Source: Paenibacillus taichungensis (GTDB taxonomy: Bacteria; Bacillota; Bacilli; Paenibacillales; Paenibacillaceae). Taken from it: a DNA stretch of 64,000 nt. The notes under the pieces are model-generated. The model was not told the origin of the DNA, ran no database searches, and saw nothing but the letters and a program-made list of their open reading frames with translations. The number at the start of each line of letters is the position of its first letter. Within the stretch, counting starts at the first letter, position 1. This document shows, in pieces, positions 8,833-16,784 of the stretch. The stretch is taken from contig NZ_QEVW01000012.1 in the NCBI RefSeq assembly GCF_003287275.1, forward strand, positions 186,001 to 250,000, read 5' to 3'. A program made the translations under genes and the position numbers.

Positions 8833-10566
8833 ATGAAACTAACCATTTTCACAAAAATTGTACTTGTCATCTTTCTACTGCTCGTCTCTACCCTGCTTCT
8901 TTACTATCTGACCAATCGCTCCAGCGTGCGGCTCATCAAGCAGGAAATTCAAAGAGTGAAATTGAATGAGCTTACTTTCCTGGCCGGAGACATCGACAAC
9001 AATCTGTCCAAAGTATCGTCCTTTAGCGATTTTCTCGTACTCGACAAAGATGTGCGACTGCTTGCGACTCCTTCCTTTCTGGAAGGAGATTTTGAGTTAA
9101 ACAAGTTGAAGCTGCGGGTATCGGACAAGTTGAACCTTTTGCATGCCCTGAACAACTGGAACGCCGAATTTATGGTGATTTACGATGAGGACAGTTCATC
9201 TTTCTCCTCAACGTCCACTTCGTCAAAGTTAAGCGAATTGTACCTGGAGACACACTTCCGCCCGTTCTGGCAGTATGAGCAGACGGGCGATGGCACGTAT
9301 TTGACGTATTATTTGGCGCATCCGTACACCTTCCGCTTTGATCCGGAGGAAGTGTCTTATGTCGTCAGGGCCAAGATCGACACCAAAAATGTACTTGCCT
9401 ACTTGGACCGTGCCAAGGGAACGAACGACAACAGCGCAATCTTGTTGTCTACGGCCGGGGATGTGCTGACAAGCGACACAGAGAAGCTTCCTTTCATTCA
9501 TGAATTGACAAGCCGACTTGATGTTGGTAAAGAAATGAGTGGTAACCGGCTTATTAAACTGGATGGGGAGCAATACCTCGTTAATTTCACTGCTCTGAGT
9601 AACTTCAAAGATTGGTACATCGCGGACTATACCCCGATCAGTGAGGTACTCAATCCAATCTATGCTAACCAGCGTCTCTACTATTTCTCTAGCGTTTTCC
9701 TACTTCTGTTCAGTATCCTGCTCGCCCTGCTGTTATACCGGGACGTGCAGATTCCGATACGTAAACTGCTCTGGGGCGTTAGGAAAATCACATCCGGCCA
9801 ATATTCCATCACACTCCACCAGGAGAGTAATGACGAATTCATGTATTTGTTTGAGCGCTTCAACGAGATGTCCAAAGAAATCAAAGAATTAATTGAAAGG
9901 GTTTACATGGAGCAAATCCGCTCCAAGGAGGCAAAACTGCGGCAGCTTCACTCCCAGATCCAGCCGCACTTCCTGTACAATTCGCTTGCGTTTATCAAGA
10001 GTATGACCGAGCTTGACGAGAAGCAAGCCGTCATTGACATGTCTATAAGCTTAAGCCGTTATTTCCGGCAAACGATCAAGTTCGAGAACACGTACACAAC
10101 GGTGCGGGACGAGCTTGAGCTCGTCCGGTTATACCTGACGATCCAGAGCCTTCAGATGGACCGCTTTATTTTCACCATTGATGTCGAAGAGCAGCTTCTC
10201 GATATACAAGTGCCGCGGTTGCTACTACAACCGCTCGCGGAAAATGCCATTCTGCACGGCATTGAGTCGCTGCGGATGGTTGGGGACATCCGAATTCGCG
10301 GCTATTCCAACGGAGAATATTGTGAGCTGATTGTGGCGGATAACGGCTGTGGTGTCGAGCCCGGTCGACTCGACACGCTTCGTAATGCAATCTACTACGG
10401 CGCGGATGCCAATACTGCGTGGGCACTTCACAATGTATATGAGCGGATGAGAGCAATGCTCGGCTCGGAGGCCAATATGGAGCTGTCTAATGGAGATCTG
10501 GGCGGATTTCAGGTGACGTTGCGCTGGAAAGTGGTCCGTGAACAGGAGGCAACAGAGATATGTTAA
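8833..10566 (+). CDS. sensor histidine kinase (YesM family)
   Basis: This is a membrane kinase that signals to the YesN protein encoded immediately upstream. It has a first membrane helix near residues 7-27, an extracellular sensor region, a second helix near 275-297 (SSVFLLLFSILLALLLY) and a HAMP linker. The His_kinase domain contains the phospho-acceptor in SQIQPHFLYNSL (about residue 379). The C-terminal HATPase region has LLLQPLAENAILHG and VADNGCGV. The 577 residues are typical. Its last codons overlap the start of the next gene by 7 bases, so the downstream binding protein is probably translated by coupling, which suggests that the two proteins work together. Confidence 0.92.
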   Translation: MKLTIFTKIVLVIFLLLVSTLLLYYLTNRSSVRLIKQEIQRVKLNELTFLAGDIDNNLSKVSSFSDFLVLDKDVRLLATPSFLEGDFELNKLKLRVSDKLNLLHALNNWNAEFMVIYDEDSSSFSSTSTSSKLSELYLETHFRPFWQYEQTGDGTYLTYYLAHPYTFRFDPEEVSYVVRAKIDTKNVLAYLDRAKGTNDNSAILLSTAGDVLTSDTEKLPFIHELTSRLDVGKEMSGNRLIKLDGEQYLVNFTALSNFKDWYIADYTPISEVLNPIYANQRLYYFSSVFLLLFSILLALLLYRDVQIPIRKLLWGVRKITSGQYSITLHQESNDEFMYLFERFNEMSKEIKELIERVYMEQIRSKEAKLRQLHSQIQPHFLYNSLAFIKSMTELDEKQAVIDMSISLSRYFRQTIKFENTYTTVRDELELVRLYLTIQSLQMDRFIFTIDVEEQLLDIQVPRLLLQPLAENAILHGIESLRMVGDIRIRGYSNGEYCELIVADNGCGVEPGRLDTLRNAIYYGADANTAWALHNVYERMRAMLGSEANMELSNGDLGGFQVTLRWKVVREQEATEIC

Positions 10567-12275
10567 TCTGGAAATGGTTGAAGCAAACAGGGCTGTTTGG
10601 TCTCGCGATCATCTTGTTCCTGGTTGTTATGATTTTCTCGTTTATCTTTTGGGAAGATCCAACGGCCCCCTCCCAACTACTGGAGAAAGAAAACACGTCT
10701 GTGGGGCCTGCCCCTTCGTTCATCGGTGGAAAATATGAGTCTCCCGTCGTCTTGACGACCGTTGGGCATCTGTACCCGGACATCGAGTTCAAAAACGGTG
10801 AGGATCTGCAAAACAATGTACTGAGCCGACTGTTTGAGGACAAGCTTGGCATCCAGGTCAATTACCTCTGGACGACGACTGGTGATGAGGATGTCTACAT
10901 CAATAAACTGAATACCTTGATTGCGACCGGTCAGTCCCTTCCTGATATCGTTACCTTCAAGGGTGGACAAAATATGTATTCGTTGCTGCGCTCCGGTGCC
11001 TTCCGCGACGTAGGAGAGTTGTTCGAGCAGTATGCCTCACCTAAGTGGAAGGCAGCCATGGCGCAGGCACCCGAGTCGTGGGACCGATACATGATCAACG
11101 GCAAAAAAATGGCGATACCAATCCTCGACGGCAAGATGAATTCGAACGAGGTATTGTACATTCGTCAGGATTGGCTTGATAAGCTTGGTCTGCAAGCACC
11201 CACCACCCTGGACGAGATGGAATCCGTCATGGATGCGTTCGTTCATCTAGACCCGGACGGCAATGGTAAAGACGACACCTATGGACTTAGCATCAGCTTA
11301 AAAAATTCGTTTTTCACCTGGATGTCGGATGCGGGCTTCGTATTTGGGGCTTATGGGGAGATGCCGGATATCTGGAGCACAGATGCATACGGGATGCTGT
11401 CTTACGGTTCGGTACAGCCAAGTATTCGGCAAGGTCTAACGACGTTAAAACGCTGGATGGAGCGAGGCTACATACCAAAGGATGCTGAGATTCTCGATGA
11501 GGTCCAAGCGACGGAATCATGGAAGCTTGGCAAGGTAGGCATGATTGTGGCGCCGCTATGGGCGGCCGGATGGCCGCTAGGGAACGTAACTACGAACGTA
11601 CCGGACGCCCGGTTCGAGGCATACCCGATCCCCGCCGGGCCGAGCGGTTTATCCGGTACGCGTGGCACGCCGCCAGAATATGGCGCAATTGCTATCAACG
11701 CAAATATGGCGAATCCTGAGATTTTTTTCAACTATATGAACTTTGTTTATGACAACTTCATAGATCCTCCTGCCGGCTCGCCATATCGCTGGGGTATCGC
11801 TGAAGGCTACGACTACGGCTATGAGGATGGCAAGGTGACATTCCTGGAAAGCCAGGTTCCGGGCGGTTTTGCTGACCCCCAGAAGTATCTCTTAAGCCTG
11901 TCTCTGCCCTCGGTCCCTAACTTGCTCAGTGAATCGATTGCCCGTATCAACAGCGGCGTATCCGATCAGACCTCATATGACATCAAAAACAAGCTGCTCC
12001 GTACACCGCAGGAGCTGAAGGGTTGGCAAATCGTTGAAAGCAATCCCTCCGTCTACAAGACAGATGCCTTCACCGGTGCGCCAACGCCTACGATGGAAAA
12101 AATCGGTGATGTCCTTGACGAGTTACTGCATGACGCGATGCTCAAAATCGTATACGGGCAGGAGCCGCTGTCAAGCTTCGATCTCGTCGTCGCTAGATGG
12201 CACAAGCTAGGTGGTGATAAGATCACTGAAGAGGTGAACGACTGGTACACATCGCTGGAAAAAATCAATCAATAA
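10560..12275 (+). CDS. membrane-anchored extracellular solute-binding protein associated with the YesM kinase
   Basis: This is a large (571 residues) SBP_bac_1-type protein. Instead of a lipobox it has an uncleaved-looking N-terminal helix (GLFGLAIILFLVVMIFSFIF, about residues 11-30) with no suitable cysteine. The ligand-binding body includes IVTFKGGQNMYSLL, LYIRQDWLDKLGLQAP and the EF-hand-like stretch LDPDGNGKDDTYGL, common in LplA-like binding proteins. ATG at 10560 lies inside the kinase gene with GGAGG about 9 bases upstream. No permease gene follows, and the locus already has its own binding protein at 3834-5123. I infer that it may present sugar to the kinase's sensor domain rather than feed a transporter. 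An alternative is a second receptor for the same permeases. Confidence 0.82.
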   Translation: MLIWKWLKQTGLFGLAIILFLVVMIFSFIFWEDPTAPSQLLEKENTSVGPAPSFIGGKYESPVVLTTVGHLYPDIEFKNGEDLQNNVLSRLFEDKLGIQVNYLWTTTGDEDVYINKLNTLIATGQSLPDIVTFKGGQNMYSLLRSGAFRDVGELFEQYASPKWKAAMAQAPESWDRYMINGKKMAIPILDGKMNSNEVLYIRQDWLDKLGLQAPTTLDEMESVMDAFVHLDPDGNGKDDTYGLSISLKNSFFTWMSDAGFVFGAYGEMPDIWSTDAYGMLSYGSVQPSIRQGLTTLKRWMERGYIPKDAEILDEVQATESWKLGKVGMIVAPLWAAGWPLGNVTTNVPDARFEAYPIPAGPSGLSGTRGTPPEYGAIAINANMANPEIFFNYMNFVYDNFIDPPAGSPYRWGIAEGYDYGYEDGKVTFLESQVPGGFADPQKYLLSLSLPSVPNLLSESIARINSGVSDQTSYDIKNKLLRTPQELKGWQIVESNPSVYKTDAFTGAPTPTMEKIGDVLDELLHDAMLKIVYGQEPLSSFDLVVARWHKLGGDKITEEVNDWYTSLEKINQ

Positions 12276-12321
12276 TCGTTGTTTTCTGTGGGTTATATAA
12301 AAAATGAAAGGATGAGATTAA

Positions 12322-12358
12322 AAACATGGCGCACAATGTTTAGTTGTACGCCATGTTT
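12322..12358. terminator. bidirectional stem-loop terminator
   Basis: A 15-bp stem with one mismatch (AAACATGGCGCACAA pairing with TTGTACGCCATGTTT) and a 7-base loop lies between the convergent binding-protein gene (+) and SDR gene (-). Only short A/T runs flank it, so termination may be moderate in either direction. Confidence 0.65.
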
Positions 12359-12367
12359 GATGAAATA

Positions 12368-13123
12368 TTAATGCAATTCTCCTATGATTGGATAGATTGG
12401 GCTTCTCAGATTGAAATTGTAGTTCAGGTCTACAATCCCTACGACTTCGTTGTTATCATACAGATATAACATAAATCCTGCCATTTCTTTGGCGGTGTGG
12501 TATTTAGACATATTTGCTTTGTAATCAAATTCTTCTGTATCTAATGATTTCTTCACAAATTCTGTTTCCGTTATAGCTGGAGCAAGGACTTTTGCTTTTA
12601 GTTTTGCACCTTTTATTTCAAGTTCTTTGGCAAGCCCTTCTGTGAAGGCACTAACGTAGAATTTCGTCGCCGAATACGCAACACTTCCAACAGCAATGGC
12701 ATAGCCAAGTGCGGATGCAACGTTAATTAACTGAGTTCCCTCTACTTCCGCATAATCACGCACATACAGTGTGGAAAGGATTGTCAGGGCCTCAATGTTC
12801 ACACGCAGCATCGTTTCAACTTTCTCCAGATTCTGTTCTGCTACAAAAGAACCTTCACCAAGCCCCGCATTGTTAATCCAAGTCTCAATTTGATATTCCT
12901 TCAGCGCGTTATACAGTGTGTATGCCTGAGCAGTATCCGATAGATTACTAGTTTGAACAATAACATGTACTGTAGCGTCAATATTCTGAATTGCTAATTT
13001 GAGTTCTTGTAATTTGTCCAATCTTCTTGCGACCAAAATTAAGTTTTTGCCTCGTGCAGCAAACGCCAATGCTGTCTCATAACCAATCCCTGAACTTGCA
13101 CCTGTAATAACTGTGTATTTCAT
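12368..13123 (-). CDS. short-chain dehydrogenase/reductase (SDR)
   Basis: This is a classical SDR of 251 residues. It has the cofactor-binding TGASSGIGYE motif at residues 7-16, NNAG at about 87-90, a catalytic Ser in NVASALG, and the YSATK active-site tetrad (Tyr about 153, Lys 157). The basic residues after the first strand (VARRLDKL) favour NADP(H). The substrate cannot be read from sequence. The gene is downstream of a TetR regulator on the same strand, with an AGAACGATCGTTCT palindrome in the gap; repression by that regulator is likely. It ends at a bidirectional terminator shared with the opposite operon. Confidence 0.9.
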   Translation of the reverse strand: MKYTVITGASSGIGYETALAFAARGKNLILVARRLDKLQELKLAIQNIDATVHVIVQTSNLSDTAQAYTLYNALKEYQIETWINNAGLGEGSFVAEQNLEKVETMLRVNIEALTILSTLYVRDYAEVEGTQLINVASALGYAIAVGSVAYSATKFYVSAFTEGLAKELEIKGAKLKAKVLAPAITETEFVKKSLDTEEFDYKANMSKYHTAKEMAGFMLYLYDNNEVVGIVDLNYNFNLRSPIYPIIGELH

Positions 13124-13430
13124 CCTATTTTCTCCTTATCAACATGTATTTTAGTATTCAAACTTTGAAAATAATTTTAGAACGATCGTTCTTAATATTG
13201 CAAAAAAAACAGTTAGATCTAACTTGCTATTTAGAATATCATTTCTAGAACGAACAGTAAAGAATTATTTTCTGGCTACTATATAATCACGTGGAACAGG
13301 AAACCATGAGTTTTGCCAGAGATGCGATACAAGTTCTTTATAACGATAACTGGACAAGAACCTGTATCACTAAAACAACCAGCCTTCATGGAGACAACCC
13401 CTCTTTGCCTGCCATGCCTTAACTCCATTT
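13124..13430 (-). promoter_or_regulatory. SDR promoter region with TetR-type operator
   Basis: This 307-base gap between the TetR gene and the SDR gene contains no ORF of note. It holds the perfect palindrome described at 13179-13192 and a related half-site (TTCTAGAACGAAC) near 13247-13259. The rest is AT-rich with nothing else I can support. Confidence 0.5.
13179..13192. promoter_or_regulatory. TetR-type operator palindrome
   Basis: AGAACGATCGTTCT is a perfect 14-bp palindrome 56 bases upstream of the SDR start. The length and position fit a TetR-family operator, and the nearest TetR gene lies just upstream on the same strand. A second half-site lies about 65 bases further from the SDR gene. 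Confidence 0.6.
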
Positions 13431-14003
13431 TCAATCTAAAACGGATAATGTCATATCCATAATATTTGTTAATTTTTGCGAATCCGTAGTGGTTTTAACC
13501 AACGTTCGTATCCCCACCCAAGCATTCATCAAATAATGAGAAATAACTACAGGGTCAACGTCAGCCTTGATTTCACCCTTTTGCTGGCCTTCCAGAACAA
13601 GGTTTCTCAAGAATTCCTCTGTTCGCAAGTAACTCTCATTAACCAAGGATGCAACCTCAGGATCCAATACGCCCAGTTCCACGCCTGAGTTTACAAGAAA
13701 ACAGCCTATAGGTTGTCCTTCATTTCTTATTGTTGACTCAAACAATGCCCGAATAATCTCTTTGATTGGTTTTTGGGTATCAATTAGAAAACTCATTTTG
13801 TTGGTCTGCTTCGATTCATATCGTTCAAGAGCTTTCATAAACAGAGCATGCTTATCCCCAAAGGTATCATAGATACTTCTTCGATGAATGCCCATATATT
13901 CAACCAAATCCTGCATCGAAGTTTTCTCATATCCTTGGGCCCAGAACAGTTGTATTGCTTTATCTAATACTTCATTAACTTCAAATTCTTTGGATCTTGC
14001 CAT
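13431..14003 (-). CDS. TetR/AcrR family transcriptional regulator
   Basis: This is a repressor-type regulator. The N-terminal helix-turn-helix lies in residues 5-50 (VLDKAIQLFWAQGYEKTSM, then MGIHRRSIYDTFGDKHALF). The C-terminal ligand/dimer domain includes CFLVNSGVELG, a pattern I recall from TetR_C-like domains of small-molecule-responsive members. The frame also allows GTG at 14012 and ATG at 14009, but ATG at 14003 has GAGGTG 7 bases upstream and gives the usual MARSKEF start (190 residues). It most likely controls the downstream SDR gene through the palindrome at 13179, perhaps in response to a toxic aldehyde or similar compound; that is inference. Confidence 0.88.
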   Translation of the reverse strand: MARSKEFEVNEVLDKAIQLFWAQGYEKTSMQDLVEYMGIHRRSIYDTFGDKHALFMKALERYESKQTNKMSFLIDTQKPIKEIIRALFESTIRNEGQPIGCFLVNSGVELGVLDPEVASLVNESYLRTEEFLRNLVLEGQQKGEIKADVDPVVISHYLMNAWVGIRTLVKTTTDSQKLTNIMDMTLSVLD

Positions 14004-14115
14004 CTTCATCACCTCGAATAATCATTATACATTGAAGCCCCCGATTGGGAAACTTACATGGTTCCAGAGGATATAAGGTTAGTTCCACGAAAAAATCCTT
14101 ACCAATTAGCTGATA

Positions 14116-14142
14116 ACTCTTTGAAACTAGCTACATAAGATA
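14116..14142 (+). promoter_or_regulatory. possible sigma-K-type promoter
   Basis: The sequence AC, 16 bases, then CATAAGATA fits the sigma-K pattern AC-N16/17-CATAnnnTA known from Bacillus mother-cell genes. It sits 30 bases upstream of the ATG of the first tandem paralogue. The motif is degenerate and can occur by chance in AT-rich DNA. Confidence 0.35.
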
Positions 14143-14171
14143 TAACATAATAATAGATTGGAGGAATTGTT

Positions 14172-14618
14172 ATGGTTCGTACGCTTGACGCTCGTACTTC
14201 ACTCGGGTCTAACGGTGTTGCTCCGTTTAATGTTCCACTCACTCCAAATACGCCTACTTTGGTGGGTATCCTTGGTCTAAACATTGTCAATCCAGGAACA
14301 GTTATTCGCACTCAGTTTAACGGAACCTATCGGATTTCGGTAGCAAATTTGTCCTCACAACCTTCTTCCGTTCGATTTGAAATTTTCAGAGGTTCGACCT
14401 ACACAGGCACGCCGATTTATGTCGTTTCCCAGCCTATATTTCCTTCTGTGGGTAGCATACTGGCAAGCTTCGATGGTTCTGATTTCAATGTGCCTCCTCC
14501 TCCTTCCGGGCAGCTTATCTATTCTTGTTTTGTGACATTTGTTCCGGCATCCCCATCAGAGCAAGCCAGCCGCGTTGGTCCAGAATGCTTCAATGCGGTT
14601 TCATACAGCGACGATTAA
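14172..14618 (+). CDS. unknown protein, first of two tandem paralogues (possible spore-surface type)
   Basis: I do not recognise this 148-residue protein. It begins MVRTLDARTSLGSNG, has no signal peptide or membrane helix, is rich in Ser, Pro, Asn and beta-formers, and ends GPECFNAVSYSDD. The same start and end (TLDARTS, GPE-FN, YSDD) recur in the next gene, so the two arose by duplication. A regular alternation of hydrophobic and polar residues suggests a beta-sandwich of the kind seen in exosporium or TNF/C1q-like proteins. GGAGGA lies 7 bases before the ATG. A sigma-K-like promoter motif upstream would fit a late sporulation coat protein, but that is speculation. Confidence 0.7.
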   Translation: MVRTLDARTSLGSNGVAPFNVPLTPNTPTLVGILGLNIVNPGTVIRTQFNGTYRISVANLSSQPSSVRFEIFRGSTYTGTPIYVVSQPIFPSVGSILASFDGSDFNVPPPPSGQLIYSCFVTFVPASPSEQASRVGPECFNAVSYSDD

Positions 14619-14664
14619 CTCATGGCTAACTGGACTCTATGAAAATACGGAAGGAGGAAATTTC

Positions 14665-15117
14665 ATGGTTAAAACGTTAGATGCACGGACTTCCCAAGGC
14701 TCCAATGGCCAGCAAATTTTAACTCCCAGCTTTACGAATGGTGTCCCGCTATTGTTTGCACAGGTTGGATTGCAAATCAGTAACCCGGGTATGTCGATTC
14801 GGACTTTTTTTTCGGGAATCATCGAACTTACGGCAAGTCAGTTGCCAGTTAACGGAGATCTTGTCATAGAAGTATACCGAGGTTTAGGCGGTTCGCAACA
14901 GCTTGTGTATCGGGCCACTACAACTGTATTGGACAACCCTTTTTTCAGTCCTTGCATTTTAAGCTTTACCGGTTCGGAGTTCAATGTACCAGCCCCAGGC
15001 AACGGGCAGCTTGTCTATTCAGCGTACGCCACATTCTCCTATAACCCCATTTATAATGTGAATAACGTACGTTTGGGTCCTGAAAGTTTCAATACAACTG
15101 TTTATTCTGATGATTGA
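14665..15117 (+). CDS. unknown protein, second of two tandem paralogues
   Basis: This 150-residue paralogue of the preceding gene starts MVKTLDARTSQGSNG and ends GPESFNTTVYSDD. Shared positions include IRT-F-G near residue 50, the LSFTGSEFNVP/ASFDGSDFNVP motif near 105, and PGNGQLVYS/PPSGQLIYS. The frame is open upstream to 14539, overlapping the previous gene, but ATG at 14665 has a perfect AAGGAGG 7 bases upstream. It is co-transcribed with its partner (46-base gap) and ends before a strong terminator. No function is assigned; a structural surface protein is the best guess. Confidence 0.7.
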   Translation: MVKTLDARTSQGSNGQQILTPSFTNGVPLLFAQVGLQISNPGMSIRTFFSGIIELTASQLPVNGDLVIEVYRGLGGSQQLVYRATTTVLDNPFFSPCILSFTGSEFNVPAPGNGQLVYSAYATFSYNPIYNVNNVRLGPESFNTTVYSDD

Positions 15118-15150
15118 GTCAATATGTTTGAAGCGTATGAACAAAAATTA

Positions 15151-15180
15151 AACCATCTCAATAATTGAGATGGTTTTTTT
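15151..15180 (+). terminator. rho-independent terminator
   Basis: A perfect 10-bp stem (AACCATCTCA/TGAGATGGTT) with a 5-base loop runs into seven Ts, 33 bases after the second tandem paralogue. Confidence 0.9.
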
Positions 15181-15267
15181 GGGATCTTGCTAAAAACTTA
15201 TTTACACGAACCATTGACGTTTCTTAAAAAGTGTAAGTATGGCAAATACGATTTTTGCCCCAGCAAT

Positions 15268-15633
15268 TTATTTTCTCATAACGTCATCCATGACCTGAAC
15301 AGCCAGTTCAAATGCTTTAATTCTTCTTCTCAAAAGCGTTTTTTGAGGGCTGCCCGTTTTTGACTTACTGTAACTGTTCTCAAGTGATGGGAATAAACCG
15401 CTAAGAACATTGCGAGCTTCTGCTAACTCTTCCTTGGTGTAATGATGAGCTTTTTGATTCCAGGCCGTTTCAAGCATCGATAAACCGATATATAAGGCGT
15501 TCAGTCGTTTCTTTAATAAAGTAGTGTTATTCCCTTTCTGAGTCAAATTAGTCAATGCGTTTTCGGATTTGCGTATGGTCGATTGGAAGGCATGGATGGA
15601 TTGCAATTTATCTTCCTCTGATACATTTTCCAT
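15268..15633 (-). CDS. small helical protein of unknown function
   Basis: I do not recognise this 121-residue protein. It is strongly helical, with no membrane segment and a basic C-terminal half (KTLLRRRIKAFELAVQVMDDVMRK). Two stretches resemble each other: TTLLKKRLNALYIGLSMLE (about 57-75) and KTLLRRRIKAFELAVQVMD (about 98-116), suggesting an internal duplication of a helical hairpin of about 40 residues. AGGAGAGG precedes the ATG. It is a single-gene unit between two unrelated operons. Confidence 0.65.
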   Translation of the reverse strand: MENVSEEDKLQSIHAFQSTIRKSENALTNLTQKGNNTTLLKKRLNALYIGLSMLETAWNQKAHHYTKEELAEARNVLSGLFPSLENSYSKSKTGSPQKTLLRRRIKAFELAVQVMDDVMRK

Positions 15634-15794
15634 GTAGAGCTAACCTCTCCTTTTCTCATGCATACAACTAATTTACAATCCCGGCGAGATGTGATTAATA
15701 ATATAACGATTAAAAACTACCGCAGGCTTCAATGTCAACTATCGTCTCCAGTGTAGCAGTTGGATAAAATAAAATGAATTAAAATGAAATGAAA

Positions 15795-15828
15795 ATCCCG
15801 CCCTAGACTTTTACGTTCAGAACGGGAT
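15795..15828 (-). terminator. terminator of the ribose operon
   Basis: On the minus strand, arms ATCCCG and CGGGAT with an imperfect inner stem are followed by TTTTCATTTC. It lies 12 bases beyond the rbsB stop. Confidence 0.7.
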
Positions 15829-15840
15829 ATACAGGATGAT

Positions 15841-16770
15841 TTAATCGTTTGCGTTTTCCTTAGTCACCAGCTTCAATTCAGCTGGAATTGATTTCTCTAC
15901 CTGCTTGCCGCCAAGCACATCCAGAGCAGCTTGCACCGCCAGTTGGCCAATCAGTACTGGTTGCTGAGCGACTGTTGCTGTCAACTTTCCGTCCTTAATG
16001 GATTTGATCGCGTCATCGTTGCCGTCAAATCCAATTACGGGAATATCTTTACCAGAACTTTGAATCGCTTCAATTGCGCCCAGTGCCATCTCATCGTTAT
16101 GGGCAAACACCGCCTGCACATCAGGATTGCCCTGCAGCAGGTTCTCCATTACATTCAGACCTTTGGAGCGATCAAAATCGGCAGACTGCTTCGCAACCAC
16201 ATTTAGTTTTTGGTCAGCAATCTCGTGGAAACCTTTCCCCCGCTCTCTTGTTGCGGAAGCTCCGGGTACACCCTCAAGTTCGATCACTTTTGCTCCCTCG
16301 CCAAGCTGTTTCACGAAATATTCCGCGGCCATTTGTCCACCTTTGACGTTATCCGATGCGACTAACGCTGCCACGTCGCCTTTGTCTGCGGAACGGTCCA
16401 ATGTAATCACGGGAATGCCTACACTATTGGCAGATTGAACAGCTGTGGAGATTGCCGCAGAATCCGCAGGGTTAATCAGAAGGGCATCCACGCCCTGTTG
16501 AATCAAGTCGTCCACATCATTCGTTTGTTTAGCGGAATCATTTTGAGCATCAACCACGATAACTTCAATTCCTTGTTTTTTGGCTTCTGCAACTACCCCG
16601 TCCTTGAGGGAAACAAAGAAGGGATTATTCAACGTGGAAACTGACAGGCCGATTTTTTTCTGTCCATTGCTTCCGGCAGAGTCAGGCTTAGCCCAACCCG
16701 GAGGCTCCAGAGAGCATCCCGCCAGAACAATCATCATCACGCTTACAAGCAATATGGTTAGTTTTTTCAT
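15841..16770 (-). CDS. rbsB: D-ribose ABC transporter substrate-binding lipoprotein
   Basis: This is the extracellular ribose receptor. The N-terminal lipoprotein signal is MKKLTILLVSVMMIVLAGC, lipid-anchored at Cys19. The periplasmic-binding type I fold follows (KIGLSVSTLNNPFF, DDLIQQGVDALLINPADS, NDEMALGAIEAI, VIGFDGNDDA). The 309 residues match RbsB. It is the last gene of the rbsRKDACB operon, 14 bases after rbsC, with AGGAGAG before the ATG. Expression follows the RbsR-controlled promoter near 21560. Confidence 0.95.
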   Translation of the reverse strand: MKKLTILLVSVMMIVLAGCSLEPPGWAKPDSAGSNGQKKIGLSVSTLNNPFFVSLKDGVVAEAKKQGIEVIVVDAQNDSAKQTNDVDDLIQQGVDALLINPADSAAISTAVQSANSVGIPVITLDRSADKGDVAALVASDNVKGGQMAAEYFVKQLGEGAKVIELEGVPGASATRERGKGFHEIADQKLNVVAKQSADFDRSKGLNVMENLLQGNPDVQAVFAHNDEMALGAIEAIQSSGKDIPVIGFDGNDDAIKSIKDGKLTATVAQQPVLIGQLAVQAALDVLGGKQVEKSIPAELKLVTKENAND

Positions 16771-16784
16771 GTTTGCTTCTCTCC

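Noticed and set aside
14539..14664. Longer start for the second tandem paralogue overlapping the first gene
   Set aside because: The paralogue start TLDARTS and the AAGGAGG site both place the start at 14665.
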